A stretch of DNA of 54,342 nucleotides, from positions 1 to 54,342 of the forward strand of contig JAIQFO010000013.1 of assembly GCA_020073215.1 (NCBI GenBank). The letters are read 5' to 3'. The DNA comes from Terriglobia bacterium (GTDB lineage: Bacteria; Acidobacteriota; Terriglobia; Terriglobales; Acidobacteriaceae). Each line of letters starts with the position of its first letter. Positions within the stretch are counted from its first letter, which is position 1. Below, piece after piece: positions 1-7,144 of the stretch. The position numbers and the translations under genes are program-made. The notes under the pieces are model-generated. The model was not told the origin of the DNA. It saw nothing but the letters and a program-made list of their open reading frames with translations, and did no database searches.

Positions 1-386
1 CTTCCTTGAATACATCCAATCTCGAAGTGATTGGAACTGACAGCAAAGATGGGTGCGGTTGCCGCCCTGCGGAGATTCGACAAATAATCCGGCCTCCGGT
101 TCAGGACCGCCCAGCCGATTCCGGCGGCGCTGGCGGCCCGGGCCACCTGAGGCATGGCCATGCTCCCAACCGGTTCCACCACAATCGAATCGGGTCGGGA
201 GTCAACCGGCTTTTGGATTGGCTTTAGTAGTTGCGTGCTCTGATTCACCGCGTCGTCATCGGCAAAGACGATCTCCGCATCGCTCCCCAGTTTGTGCGCG
301 GTATCTTCTGCGGATTGGGCTTGTGCCACTTGGAAATCGTTCTCGCGGGTGTGAAGAGATACCAGGAATCGGAGCTTTTTCATCAT
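1..386 (-). CDS. Periplasmic-sugar-binding-type (Peripla_BP) domain protein, N-terminal part
   Basis: Reading the complement from an ATG at 386 gives an uninterrupted frame that runs off the left edge after about 128 codons. The protein begins MMKKLRFLVSLHTREND, then an AQSAEDTAHKLG helix, a strand IVFADDDAV, SIVVEPVGSMAM, and ARAASAAGIGWAVLNRRPDY. This strand-helix alternation with SIVVEPV and AGIGWAVLNR resembles type I sugar-binding proteins (LacI/ribose-binding fold), in which such segments line the ligand cleft. There is no signal peptide, so a cytoplasmic sensor or regulator role is more likely than an ABC transporter binding protein; this is inference. The C-terminus and the downstream neighbours are outside the window. 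A second ATG follows directly at 383. Confidence 0.6.
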   Translation of the reverse strand, partial: MMKKLRFLVSLHTRENDFQVAQAQSAEDTAHKLGSDAEIVFADDDAVNQSTQLLKPIQKPVDSRPDSIVVEPVGSMAMPQVARAASAAGIGWAVLNRRPDYLSNLRRAATAPIFAVSSNHFEIGCIQG

Positions 387-875
387 GTCGCGAGTGTGCC
401 CCTGACCACCTTTTAACGATACACCTTCGGCAATCCTGCCAGAAAATGGCCCCGGAGATTCCCCCGGCACCCAGAGAAGCGGAAAAGGAATGCTTTTTCT
501 CGGGTTGTTGGTGTAATCGGGAGTGGGTGTTCAAAACCCCTCTTAGCTCGCATACCGAACCTCGATCACATAGCCCTTGTATCCCCGCTGCTCTTCTTGA
601 CCGAAGCGGCATCATCTTCAGGACGCCGTAGCAGCGCTCTCGCTCCTCCTGACGCCGGAAGAGGTTGCGTCTCTCGATGAGCCGTACACATCGCATCCGG
701 TGCTCGGCTTCAGTTGAGCTCGAACCCACAGACGACGGCCCGATTCAAATTGACCCGCTTCGGTGAGTCTGTGGAAATGGTGATTCGAACTTTAGCTTTG
801 GGCTCCGACACAATCGCACCTCATTGGGACTGGACGCCCTCGTTGGGCGTCAGGATTGGTGGACACTCAGATCCA
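387..875. other. Non-coding or decayed stretch between two minus-strand genes
   Basis: About 490 bases with no convincing gene. All frames are broken or have atypical composition. On the minus strand between about 720 and 540 short stretches look protein-like (an Arg/Glu-rich segment, then in another frame EEQRGYKGYVIEVRYAS before a stop), which could be remnants of a small decayed gene, but no homology can be claimed. A small hairpin lies at 833-851. I see no tRNA; the GTTCGAATC-like string near 782 on the complement has no pairing T-stem. Confidence 0.35.
833..851 (-). terminator. Hairpin just downstream of the M50 protease gene
   Basis: GACGCCC (833-839) and GGGCGTC (845-851) form a perfect 7-bp stem with a 5-nt loop, 25 bases beyond the stop codon of the M50 protease gene on the complement. 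There is no U-tract, so it may be an mRNA 3'-end stabilising hairpin rather than an intrinsic terminator. Confidence 0.3.
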
Positions 876-2006
876 TCATCTCAGCAGTTCGCCGCGGATC
901 TGAAGAAAACGCAAGACATGGCTGCGAGAGAAGATCCCTTCCAGCCGCCCGTTCGAAACCACCGGCAGTTGGTTGACGTCCTCGCGGCGCATCATCTGCA
1001 GCGCTTGGATGGCAGGAGTGTCGGGTGTGACAATATGAAGTTCTTGCAGCGGCCGCATCACGCTGTCAACTCTTTTCGACGGCCACAACGCGCGTTCGGC
1101 ACCTCTCACTTCATTAGGCGTAATCAGCCCAGCGACACGATCGCCTTCCTCAACAATGAAGCAGCGACCACCCGTTGGGAGGAGGTACCGATCGACGAAC
1201 TCCTGGAGGGTTGACTTGCCGTCCACGGTCGGGCAATCGCGCTCCATCATTTCGCCCACTCGCCGATCTCGCAACTCTGCCAGCAGCTCCGTCTGCGCGT
1301 AACTACTGCGCGAAGCATCCAGAAGAAACCAGCCGATGAAAGCCCACCAAAGGCCACTAAAGCTCGCCCCCACAAAGAAGCGCATCAGCCCCAACACTAT
1401 GAAGGCAAAGGCCACTGTCTCGCCGGCTTGCGCCGCCACGCGCATGGACGTGTCGGCGTTGCCAGTGATCCGCCAGATCACAGCTCGTAAGATCCGCCCG
1501 CCGTCGAGCGGAAAACCCGGAATCATGTTAAAGCCAGCGAGAACTAGGTTGATGTAGCCTAGCCAGAGACACACGGCGACCGCTGGCTGAGCTGGTGCCG
1601 CCCCTGGTCGCCAGCCCACCCAAAATGCTATTCCCAAAAAGACAAAACCAATGATGGCGCTGGTAATCGGACCGGCGATTGCCATCCAGAATTCGGTCCT
1701 GGCATCAGGCGCGTCGTTTTCGATCTGTGAAATGCCTCCCAGTGCAAAGAGAGTAATGGCTTGAACCCGTATACCGTGTGCCTTGGCAACCAGAGAATGC
1801 GCTAGTTCATGCATCAACAGGGCAACAAAGAAACATAGGCTCGTGATGATGGCCGAAGCCCAGACCACGCCGGTACTCCACTGCGACGCAACCGAATGAA
1901 AACGACCCGCCAGGGAGAGCGTAATCAGCAACGCGATGATGAACCAGCTGTAGTGCAGCCCAATTGAAATGCCGGCAATACGCCCGAGCTTGACTTGTGC
2001 CTGCAC
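876..2006 (-). CDS. Site-2-type M50 zinc metalloprotease with C-terminal CBS pair
   Basis: The 376-residue protein is an intramembrane zinc metalloprotease of the M50/SpoIVFB type. The catalytic HELAH motif (H66-E67-H70) sits in a hydrophobic helix, and the third metal-ligand region is seen as NMIPGFPLDGGRIL with D168. Five or six hydrophobic segments precede residue about 235. The C-terminal 130 residues (about 245-372) are soluble and look like two CBS domains (for example VGEMMERDCPTVDG and VNQLPVVSNGRLEGIFSR), which commonly sense adenine nucleotides. By family analogy it cleaves membrane-bound anti-sigma factors or similar substrates; the substrate is unknown here. It stands alone with no co-oriented partner close by. 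The chosen start gives the usual N-terminal helix without a long leader. Confidence 0.9.
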   Translation of the reverse strand: MQAQVKLGRIAGISIGLHYSWFIIALLITLSLAGRFHSVASQWSTGVVWASAIITSLCFFVALLMHELAHSLVAKAHGIRVQAITLFALGGISQIENDAPDARTEFWMAIAGPITSAIIGFVFLGIAFWVGWRPGAAPAQPAVAVCLWLGYINLVLAGFNMIPGFPLDGGRILRAVIWRITGNADTSMRVAAQAGETVAFAFIVLGLMRFFVGASFSGLWWAFIGWFLLDASRSSYAQTELLAELRDRRVGEMMERDCPTVDGKSTLQEFVDRYLLPTGGRCFIVEEGDRVAGLITPNEVRGAERALWPSKRVDSVMRPLQELHIVTPDTPAIQALQMMRREDVNQLPVVSNGRLEGIFSRSHVLRFLQIRGELLR

Positions 2007-2227
2007 TGATCAAACCTCAACCTGCAACCAGACTCTCCGCTAGTGCGGGTCATTATATCTCGTGTCCGGAGTCACACTCCTGAGGTTGTTTCCATTTGCA
2101 TGGACCCGCGTTTTCACGTCGCCTTGTATAGAATTGTGACAAAAATGCGAACGGTTCAAATCGGAGACAGAATTCGATCGACGCGCTGCAAGTTTCACCC
2201 GTTACCGTCGCCCGAATCGAGGCCATA

Positions 2228-2359
2228 ATGCAAGAGACGAACGAAGAGCGGGATCAGGAACTTGATCGATGCGATCAACTGTCTTACAAGATCCCGCAGG
2301 GCATACCTAGGGGTCTATACGCCTTCATCGAAGCAAACAGGGGCCGTATCAGACTCTAA
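2228..2359 (+). CDS. Possible small protein, unknown function
   Basis: An ATG at 2228 is preceded by GAGG at 5-base spacing, a plausible ribosome binding site, and opens a 43-codon frame that begins MQETNEERDQELDRCDQL and ends at a TAA at 2357. The product is charged at the N-terminus and more hydrophobic near YAFIEANRG. No family is recognised. It may be a real small gene, or the start of a gene broken by a frameshift, since another frame stays open directly after it. Confidence 0.25.
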   Translation: MQETNEERDQELDRCDQLSYKIPQGIPRGLYAFIEANRGRIRL

Positions 2360-2371
2360 CTGTTGAGAAAG

Positions 2372-2409
2372 GCGATAGCGCTCAGAACCTGCTCAATGAG
2401 CGCTATCGC
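2372..2409. repeat. Perfect 13-bp inverted repeat with 12-nt loop
   Basis: GCGATAGCGCTCA at 2372-2384 and its exact complement TGAGCGCTATCGC at 2397-2409 flank a 12-base spacer. As RNA it would form a strong hairpin. There is no following T-run on either strand, so it is not a classic terminator. It lies 250 bases upstream of the AAA+/receiver cassette. Confidence 0.6.
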
Positions 2410-2661
2410 GACATTGCGACAAAGGCTCCTTCGTTCGGTTGTCAAAGGGAGAAGCCCAAGACCGCAAACCGTGCGGGCTTGTTTCAAGTCGGAGAACTCG
2501 CCCAGCATCCAGCAATCGGTCATCCCAAATACCTAACCTCGTTTGGCCTGGTGAATGGATTCACATCGCAAAAAGGGGGTCACGATGACCCGTGTCCACC
2601 GTCACTGTTTTCTTGCCAGGAAGGGTGCGAGTATTAAGTAGCGCCAAGCAAGGGGCGTGGT

Positions 2662-3771
2662 ATGTCCAGCGGATCGAGTCCGGGGAATTCTGCCTTTCTC
2701 GAAGAAACAACGGATCAGCCACTCGATGCTACACGTCACGGCGATGCCACCAGGGACATCGAGGCGTTCTTGCGCTCTAGAATCGTCGGGCAGAGCGCTG
2801 CCGTGGACGCGGTCGTCGAGCTCTACCAGATATTTCTTGTGGGCATGTCTCCGCCGGACCGGCCCGTAGGGAACCTGCTGTTTCTCGGGCCGACCGGATC
2901 CGGTAAGACCTATGTAATCGAGGTGCTCGCCGAAGCGCTCTTCGGGAATCCACACGCCTTCATCAAAGTGGATTGCGCAGAATTTCAGGAACATCACGAA
3001 ATCGCCAAGTTGATCGGCTCCCCACCCGGCTATATCGGCCACATGCAGACGCCGCCGATACTCACACAGGAGGCCTTGACCCGCTGGCACACTGAGAAAC
3101 TCAAACTCACGCTTCTGCTGTTCGATGAAGTCGAAAAGGCCTCGGAGTCGCTGTGGCAGCTCATGCTTGGAATCCTGGACAAGGCCAGTCTCACGCTAGG
3201 CGACAACACGCACGTGGACCTTTCCCAGTGCATCATTTTCATGACCTCGAACGTGGGCGCGCCGGAGATGAGCCGGCTCGCCGAGGGTGGCCTCGGGTTT
3301 GCCGTGCAGGCGCCCATCGAGGACGCGAACCTGGACGAAAAAATCGCAAGGACGGCAATGGAGGCGGCGCGTCGAAAGTTTTCGCCGGAGTTCATGAACC
3401 GGCTAGACAAGATTGTCGTTTTCAAGACGCTTCGCCCAGATCAGCTTGAGCACATTCTTGAGCTGGAACTCGGGAAGGTACAGCGGCGCATTGCGGGTGC
3501 GGTGGGGCAGAACCACTTCACATTCCGCTGCACGCCCGAGATCAAGCAATGGCTGCTGCGGGAAGGCACGGACCCCAAGTATGGCGCGCGACATTTGAAG
3601 CGCGTGATCGAGAAGAACATTGTTTACGGGTTGGCAAACCTGGTTGCCACCGGGCAGGTAAAAGGTGGCGACTGCGTTTCGATCGGCATCAAGGCTGACG
3701 GCGGTTTGACGTTCGCCAAGATCGCAGCTACCGCCAGCGAGCAATCTGCCGCGGCTAGGAGCACGCCGTGA
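2662..3771 (+). CDS. Single-module AAA+ ATPase of the ClpB/ClpA D2 type
   Basis: The 369-residue protein matches only the second AAA+ module of ClpB/ClpA. Walker A is GPTGSGKT at 76-83. The pore-loop region IGSPPGYIGH spans 118-127, as in the GYVG loop of ClpB D2. Walker B is LLLFDE at 151-156, followed by a sensor-1 FMTSNVG, an FMNRLDKIVVF arginine-finger region and the D2-small motif YGARHLKRVIEKNI with the sensor-2 Arg. The N-domain, D1 module and middle domain are absent. It is probably a hexameric ATP-driven unfoldase or remodeler; with no visible ClpP-binding loop a protease link cannot be claimed. AAGGGG upstream of the ATG serves as ribosome binding site. The stop overlaps the GTG start of the next receiver gene, so the two are translationally coupled. 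Confidence 0.85.
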   Translation: MSSGSSPGNSAFLEETTDQPLDATRHGDATRDIEAFLRSRIVGQSAAVDAVVELYQIFLVGMSPPDRPVGNLLFLGPTGSGKTYVIEVLAEALFGNPHAFIKVDCAEFQEHHEIAKLIGSPPGYIGHMQTPPILTQEALTRWHTEKLKLTLLLFDEVEKASESLWQLMLGILDKASLTLGDNTHVDLSQCIIFMTSNVGAPEMSRLAEGGLGFAVQAPIEDANLDEKIARTAMEAARRKFSPEFMNRLDKIVVFKTLRPDQLEHILELELGKVQRRIAGAVGQNHFTFRCTPEIKQWLLREGTDPKYGARHLKRVIEKNIVYGLANLVATGQVKGGDCVSIGIKADGGLTFAKIAATASEQSAAARSTP

Positions 3772-4139
3772 AAAGAATTCTCGTCGTCGATGACAATGAA
3801 ATGCTCTGCCGCTTGGCCTGTGACATCTTGCGTACGGAAGGGTACAGAGCCGTTCCTGCCTCGAATGCAGCCGAAGCGCTGCGGGCCTTAGAAGAGCAGG
3901 AATTCGACCTTCTAGTCACGGCCTTTCAGATGCCGGGCATGAGCGGTCTCGATCTGGCTCGCACTGTCCGTGACCGCAGCCCGCATTTTCCGGTAATCGT
4001 TATGACTGCGTTCGAGCCTGTAGAGTCTGAGCACGTAACGCTCTGGCTTCCCAAGCAGTACCTCTTTCCGAATCTGCTGGAGAAGATTCGCTACTGCCTC
4101 ACCGGAGCCAAGGCTGAAAGCGAAAAGACACGTGGTTAG
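3768..4139 (+). CDS. Receiver-domain protein lacking the phospho-acceptor Asp
   Basis: A single 123-residue CheY-like receiver, starting at a GTG that overlaps the AAA+ stop. The acidic pair D8-D9 and the QMPGMSG loop are present, and a Lys in LPKQY occupies the conserved position near the C-terminus. The residue that should be the phosphorylated Asp (VTD in normal receivers) is Ala52, encoded GCC in GTC-ACG-GCC-TTT. One base change from GAC would explain it. It should therefore be unable to accept phosphate in the usual way and may act as a fixed-state or decoy receiver, perhaps as an adaptor for the coupled AAA+ ATPase. No output domain is present. Confidence 0.88.
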   Translation: MKRILVVDDNEMLCRLACDILRTEGYRAVPASNAAEALRALEEQEFDLLVTAFQMPGMSGLDLARTVRDRSPHFPVIVMTAFEPVESEHVTLWLPKQYLFPNLLEKIRYCLTGAKAESEKTRG

Positions 4140-4430
4140 GCGGGCCCAGAGGCCCGGACCGACCGGAGTGAGAGATTGATTGTTGTCGAAATCAGGCCGA
4201 TTTCACCAACTGAGAATTGCTGATGAAATACCGTTTGAAGAGTCGTTAGGCTCCCGCGATCGGATGCCGGGTAACTGGCGCCCGGAGTGGACGTTCGTAA
4301 TTTGAAAGTACGTTTCTAAAGTAGTCAAATCAGTTTGCCCGCCACTTCACAAGGCAACTTCGGCCCTTACACAGACCGAATTGTCCCTCGGAAAAACACC
4401 AGCCCTGGCCGATTTGGAGAAGTGCAAACC

Positions 4431-4862
4431 GTGATCTCTCGGCTGAAAACAACAATTCTCTGCGTTGACGACCACTGGAGTGGGCTCATCGGCCGCAAGA
4501 TGTTGCTCGAAAGCAACGGCTATGAAGTCCTGGCAGCGACCGGCGGGGACGAAGGACTGCGGTTGTTCCTCTCGCATTCCGTGGACGCGGTAGTCCTCGA
4601 CTACCAGATGCCCGGGATGAATGGTGACGTGGTGGCCGCGAAGATGAAGCGCACGAAGTCACATGTCCCGATCATGCTGTTATCCTCCTACGGGCCATTG
4701 CCGAAGAGCAAACTGGAGGCGGTGGACACCTTCCTGTCGAAATCCCAGCCACCAAAGATTCTCTTATCCACGCTTCAGCAACTGCTCAACCGTCGACCCC
4801 GACCGTTCTTCAGCCGTTGGTTCGAGACGTGGAGAAGTCGCAATGAAGGGGTGAGGCAATGA
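4431..4862 (+). CDS. Single-domain response regulator (receiver)
   Basis: I chose the GTG at 4431, preceded by GGAGAAG at about 8 bases, over an earlier TTG at 4335, because the receiver fold begins directly after it (ISRLKTTILCVDD). The 143-residue product has D13-D14, the acceptor D57 in VVLDYQMPGMNG, an SS pair in LLSSYG and the conserved Lys in FLSKSQPPK. A basic, aromatic tail (RPFFSRWFETWRSR) follows instead of a known output domain. It follows the acceptor-less receiver after 291 bases with no recognisable gene and overlaps the next small gene by 4 bases (ATGA). Confidence 0.85.
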   Translation: MISRLKTTILCVDDHWSGLIGRKMLLESNGYEVLAATGGDEGLRLFLSHSVDAVVLDYQMPGMNGDVVAAKMKRTKSHVPIMLLSSYGPLPKSKLEAVDTFLSKSQPPKILLSTLQQLLNRRPRPFFSRWFETWRSRNEGVRQ

Positions 4863-5077
4863 ACTTTTGGAAGCGGTTTTTCGGACGAGGTTGCTCGCAT
4901 CGCTTCACTTGGCCACGGATTGACGCCGATGGTCGCCACTATCAGATCTGCCCACGGTGCGGAACTGCTTACGAATATGACTGGAGAATGATGCGACGGA
5001 CGGATCGGTTGCTGGTGACGAACGGGCAACGCCCTCTCTCTTCGACGCAGACGCGATTATCGGGAACTGTCAATTGA
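4859..5077 (+). CDS. Small zinc-ribbon-like protein
   Basis: A 72-residue protein whose start overlaps the stop of the response regulator (ATGA), so it is translationally coupled. It has a CSH at 12-14 and a CPRCG knuckle near 31-35 followed by AYEYDW; together these Cys/His residues could bind one zinc. Comparable short proteins with the CSH...CxxCG...YEYDW pattern are familiar next to response regulators in Acidobacteria, though this is from memory. Its role is unknown; a partner or effector for the receiver is a reasonable inference. Confidence 0.7.
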   Translation: MNFWKRFFGRGCSHRFTWPRIDADGRHYQICPRCGTAYEYDWRMMRRTDRLLVTNGQRPLSSTQTRLSGTVN

Positions 5078-5335
5078 CGATAATACGATGAGACCTCTTG
5101 TGCCCGCGACGACTTAGTTAAACGCCCGGAGAAGAACTCGTCCAACTGCGCACTCGGACCCAGGGTAAAAGCTCTTACGCCACGACTTTTTCAGCACCCA
5201 CAGGCGTTTACGCTCATCGACACACGCGAAGGGCGGCAGATGACAACAACTTCTGAAGGCGTTCTTCGCCCCCACACTGCACTTCGATAGTGACAAGTAC
5301 CCGTTGATATGAGCAGAATTGGCTAACTGTGCGGT

Positions 5336-6865
5336 TCAAGGGGTCGTCGGTAGGCCGATTTTGGCGAGCAGTTGCTGGAAGGCGGCATCGCCGTGGAGGC
5401 TGGCGAAACCCTGGTCAACGCCAAGATTCAACACGTGCTCGTCGTGTGATTGGATGGAGATGGTCAGGTAGTTGAGCGCGGCGCGCGTGTTGCCGAGCCG
5501 AGCTTCAGTCTGAGCCACAAGATAGGGTGAGAACTTTCCCTGTCCATACAGCTTCTTTTGTTCGGCAAGTTGCGCTTCGAACAAGCCGCGTTCCCCACCC
5601 TGGGCGAAGCCCTTGGCTGCCGCCTCAGCCACCGAGGATTGCGCGGTGTCGTTAGTCAGCAACGCGTCTTTTTTCAGCTCCGTGATGTAGTTGGGATAAT
5701 CGCCAGTGTCGTAATAAGCGAATCTCAAGTAACGGTGAGGCGAAAGGAAATCCGGATCGGCCGCCTCGAGTTGCTTCAATAATTGCAGCCCTTCTTCGCG
5801 ATGTCCCCCCGCCCATAACAGTTCTCCCTTGTCGGCGAGGATGGAGGGCGAATCGGGGGCGAGTTTGCGCGCCAGTTCAATCTCGTTCAGGGCTTCCTGG
5901 TGGCGGCTCAGGGTAAGCAGAAAGGTCGCATACCAGTGGTGGGCCTTGACGTTATTGGGATCGAGTTCGATGGCACGGCGGAAATCCTGTTCGGCTCCGG
6001 CGGCGTCCCACATTCCAAAAAAAGTCACAAATGCCAGCGAGGCGTGCGCCTCGGAGGACTGCGGGTCCAACTCGACTGCCTTCTTCGCGGCCGCAAACGC
6101 TTTGAAATAGGCTTCATTCGCAGGCAGCGCCGAGAACTCCCGCAGCAGGTTGTAACTGTCGGCGAGCCCAACGTACGCGTCGGAATAGTTGGGATCGTGC
6201 GCAATCGCCTGGGTGAAGGACTCCAGAGCCTGGTTGAGGGCCTCGGGAGTGCGCTTGTTCCAGTAGTAGCGGCCTTTGAGATAAAAGTCTTCGGCCTCGC
6301 GATTGGGGCGATGCAGGGTGTGGGCGGGGACGGGAGCGGATTTGGCGCTCGCTTTCGCATCGCGATGGCCGGGGCGGAAGATCCAGACGGCGAAGAGGAT
6401 CGCCAGCAAGGGGAGGGCAAAGGCGAGCTTCCGCCACGAAGGGAGCTCGGCGGGCGGCGCTGCGGCGGCCGGCGCCGCTGGTCCTTCCGGCGCTTCTTTT
6501 TCCGGCGATTTGTCCGTGACCGGTTGAGGGGAATGAATAGGTGCGATCCAGCGGTATCCGCGGCGTTCGATGGTCTCAATAAAGATTGGATTGTCGGCAG
6601 AGTCTCGCAAGGCGTCGCGGAGGCGCATGACCGCGCTGCTGATTCCCTGCTCAAAATCCACGAAGACGTCGGGAGGCCAGAGCGCCTGGCGTAATTCCTC
6701 GCGCGTGATCACTTCCCCGGGACGGGTCAGCAACAGGGTCAGCATTCGAAAGGGCAGATCCTGAAGACGGACCTTGACGCCGTTGCGACGAAGCTCGCCC
6801 GCGCGCAGGTCGGCTTCGAACACACCAAAGCGAACCAGAGTGGGAGGCACCGATGCAGAGCCCAT
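5336..6865 (-). CDS. CadC-like winged-helix membrane regulator with TPR domain
   Basis: From the ATG at 6865 the protein is 509 residues. An in-frame extension up to 7066 is possible but its composition is non-domain-like. Residues 10-107 form an OmpR/PhoB-type winged helix (RFGVFEADLRAGELRRNG, then FIETIERRGYRW), which binds DNA. A Pro/Ala linker leads to a single membrane segment at 147-163. The periplasmic part (about 175-500) is built of TPR-like repeats (for example DAYVGLADSYNLL and PNNVKAHHWYATFLL). This is the CadC/ToxR layout: DNA binding inside, sensing outside. The target genes are unknown. The divergently placed GloVer-repeat protein gene is a candidate target by position. Confidence 0.88.
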   Translation of the reverse strand: MGSASVPPTLVRFGVFEADLRAGELRRNGVKVRLQDLPFRMLTLLLTRPGEVITREELRQALWPPDVFVDFEQGISSAVMRLRDALRDSADNPIFIETIERRGYRWIAPIHSPQPVTDKSPEKEAPEGPAAPAAAAPPAELPSWRKLAFALPLLAILFAVWIFRPGHRDAKASAKSAPVPAHTLHRPNREAEDFYLKGRYYWNKRTPEALNQALESFTQAIAHDPNYSDAYVGLADSYNLLREFSALPANEAYFKAFAAAKKAVELDPQSSEAHASLAFVTFFGMWDAAGAEQDFRRAIELDPNNVKAHHWYATFLLTLSRHQEALNEIELARKLAPDSPSILADKGELLWAGGHREEGLQLLKQLEAADPDFLSPHRYLRFAYYDTGDYPNYITELKKDALLTNDTAQSSVAEAAAKGFAQGGERGLFEAQLAEQKKLYGQGKFSPYLVAQTEARLGNTRAALNYLTISIQSHDEHVLNLGVDQGFASLHGDAAFQQLLAKIGLPTTP

Positions 6866-7144
6866 AAAGTCGGTTGGTGGGGGAAGGTGTAGTTTAGCAC
6901 CTGACCCGAGCAGCGGAAAAGAGCGCGCTTCGGGGCGACGGAACCGGGAGTCCAGGCAGAAAATAAATTCGCGCAAACCTACAGGAATAAGCGCCTTATC
7001 TCGCCAGATACCCACCAGCCAAGGGCTATCTCCAAACCATTGACGGAAGCGGGCATTCCGGGCCAAAGTTCAGCGCAAATGCGGTAGAAAGTCCCCCCTC
7101 CCTAAACAAGAGCCAACGTAATTCACTCTCAGGAGACAGAAGGA

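Larger units (their letters stand above)
2007..2661. other. 655-bp intergenic region with one small ORF and a perfect inverted repeat
   Basis: This gap separates the divergent M50 gene and the AAA+ gene. It holds a possible 43-codon ORF (2228-2359) and a 13-bp perfect inverted repeat (2372-2409), both listed separately. A second frame stays open from about 2310 to 2636 but has no start codon and no recognisable domain. The rest shows nothing I can name. Confidence 0.4.

Noticed and set aside
775..800. A tRNA T-arm-like string (GTTCGAATC on the complement)
   Set aside because: Flanking bases do not pair as a T-stem and no acceptor, D or anticodon arms can be drawn.
714..1214. A 166-codon plus-strand frame over the end of the M50 gene
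   Set aside because: Mostly antisense to the CBS region of the protease; the first third has no domain.
5114..5296. A 60-codon minus-strand frame between the zinc-ribbon gene and the winged-helix regulator
   Set aside because: No RBS, no recognisable domain, composition unlike the neighbours; left as intergenic.
5900..6694. A 264-codon plus-strand frame opposite the winged-helix regulator
   Set aside because: Antisense shadow, rich in Gly and Arg, no domain.
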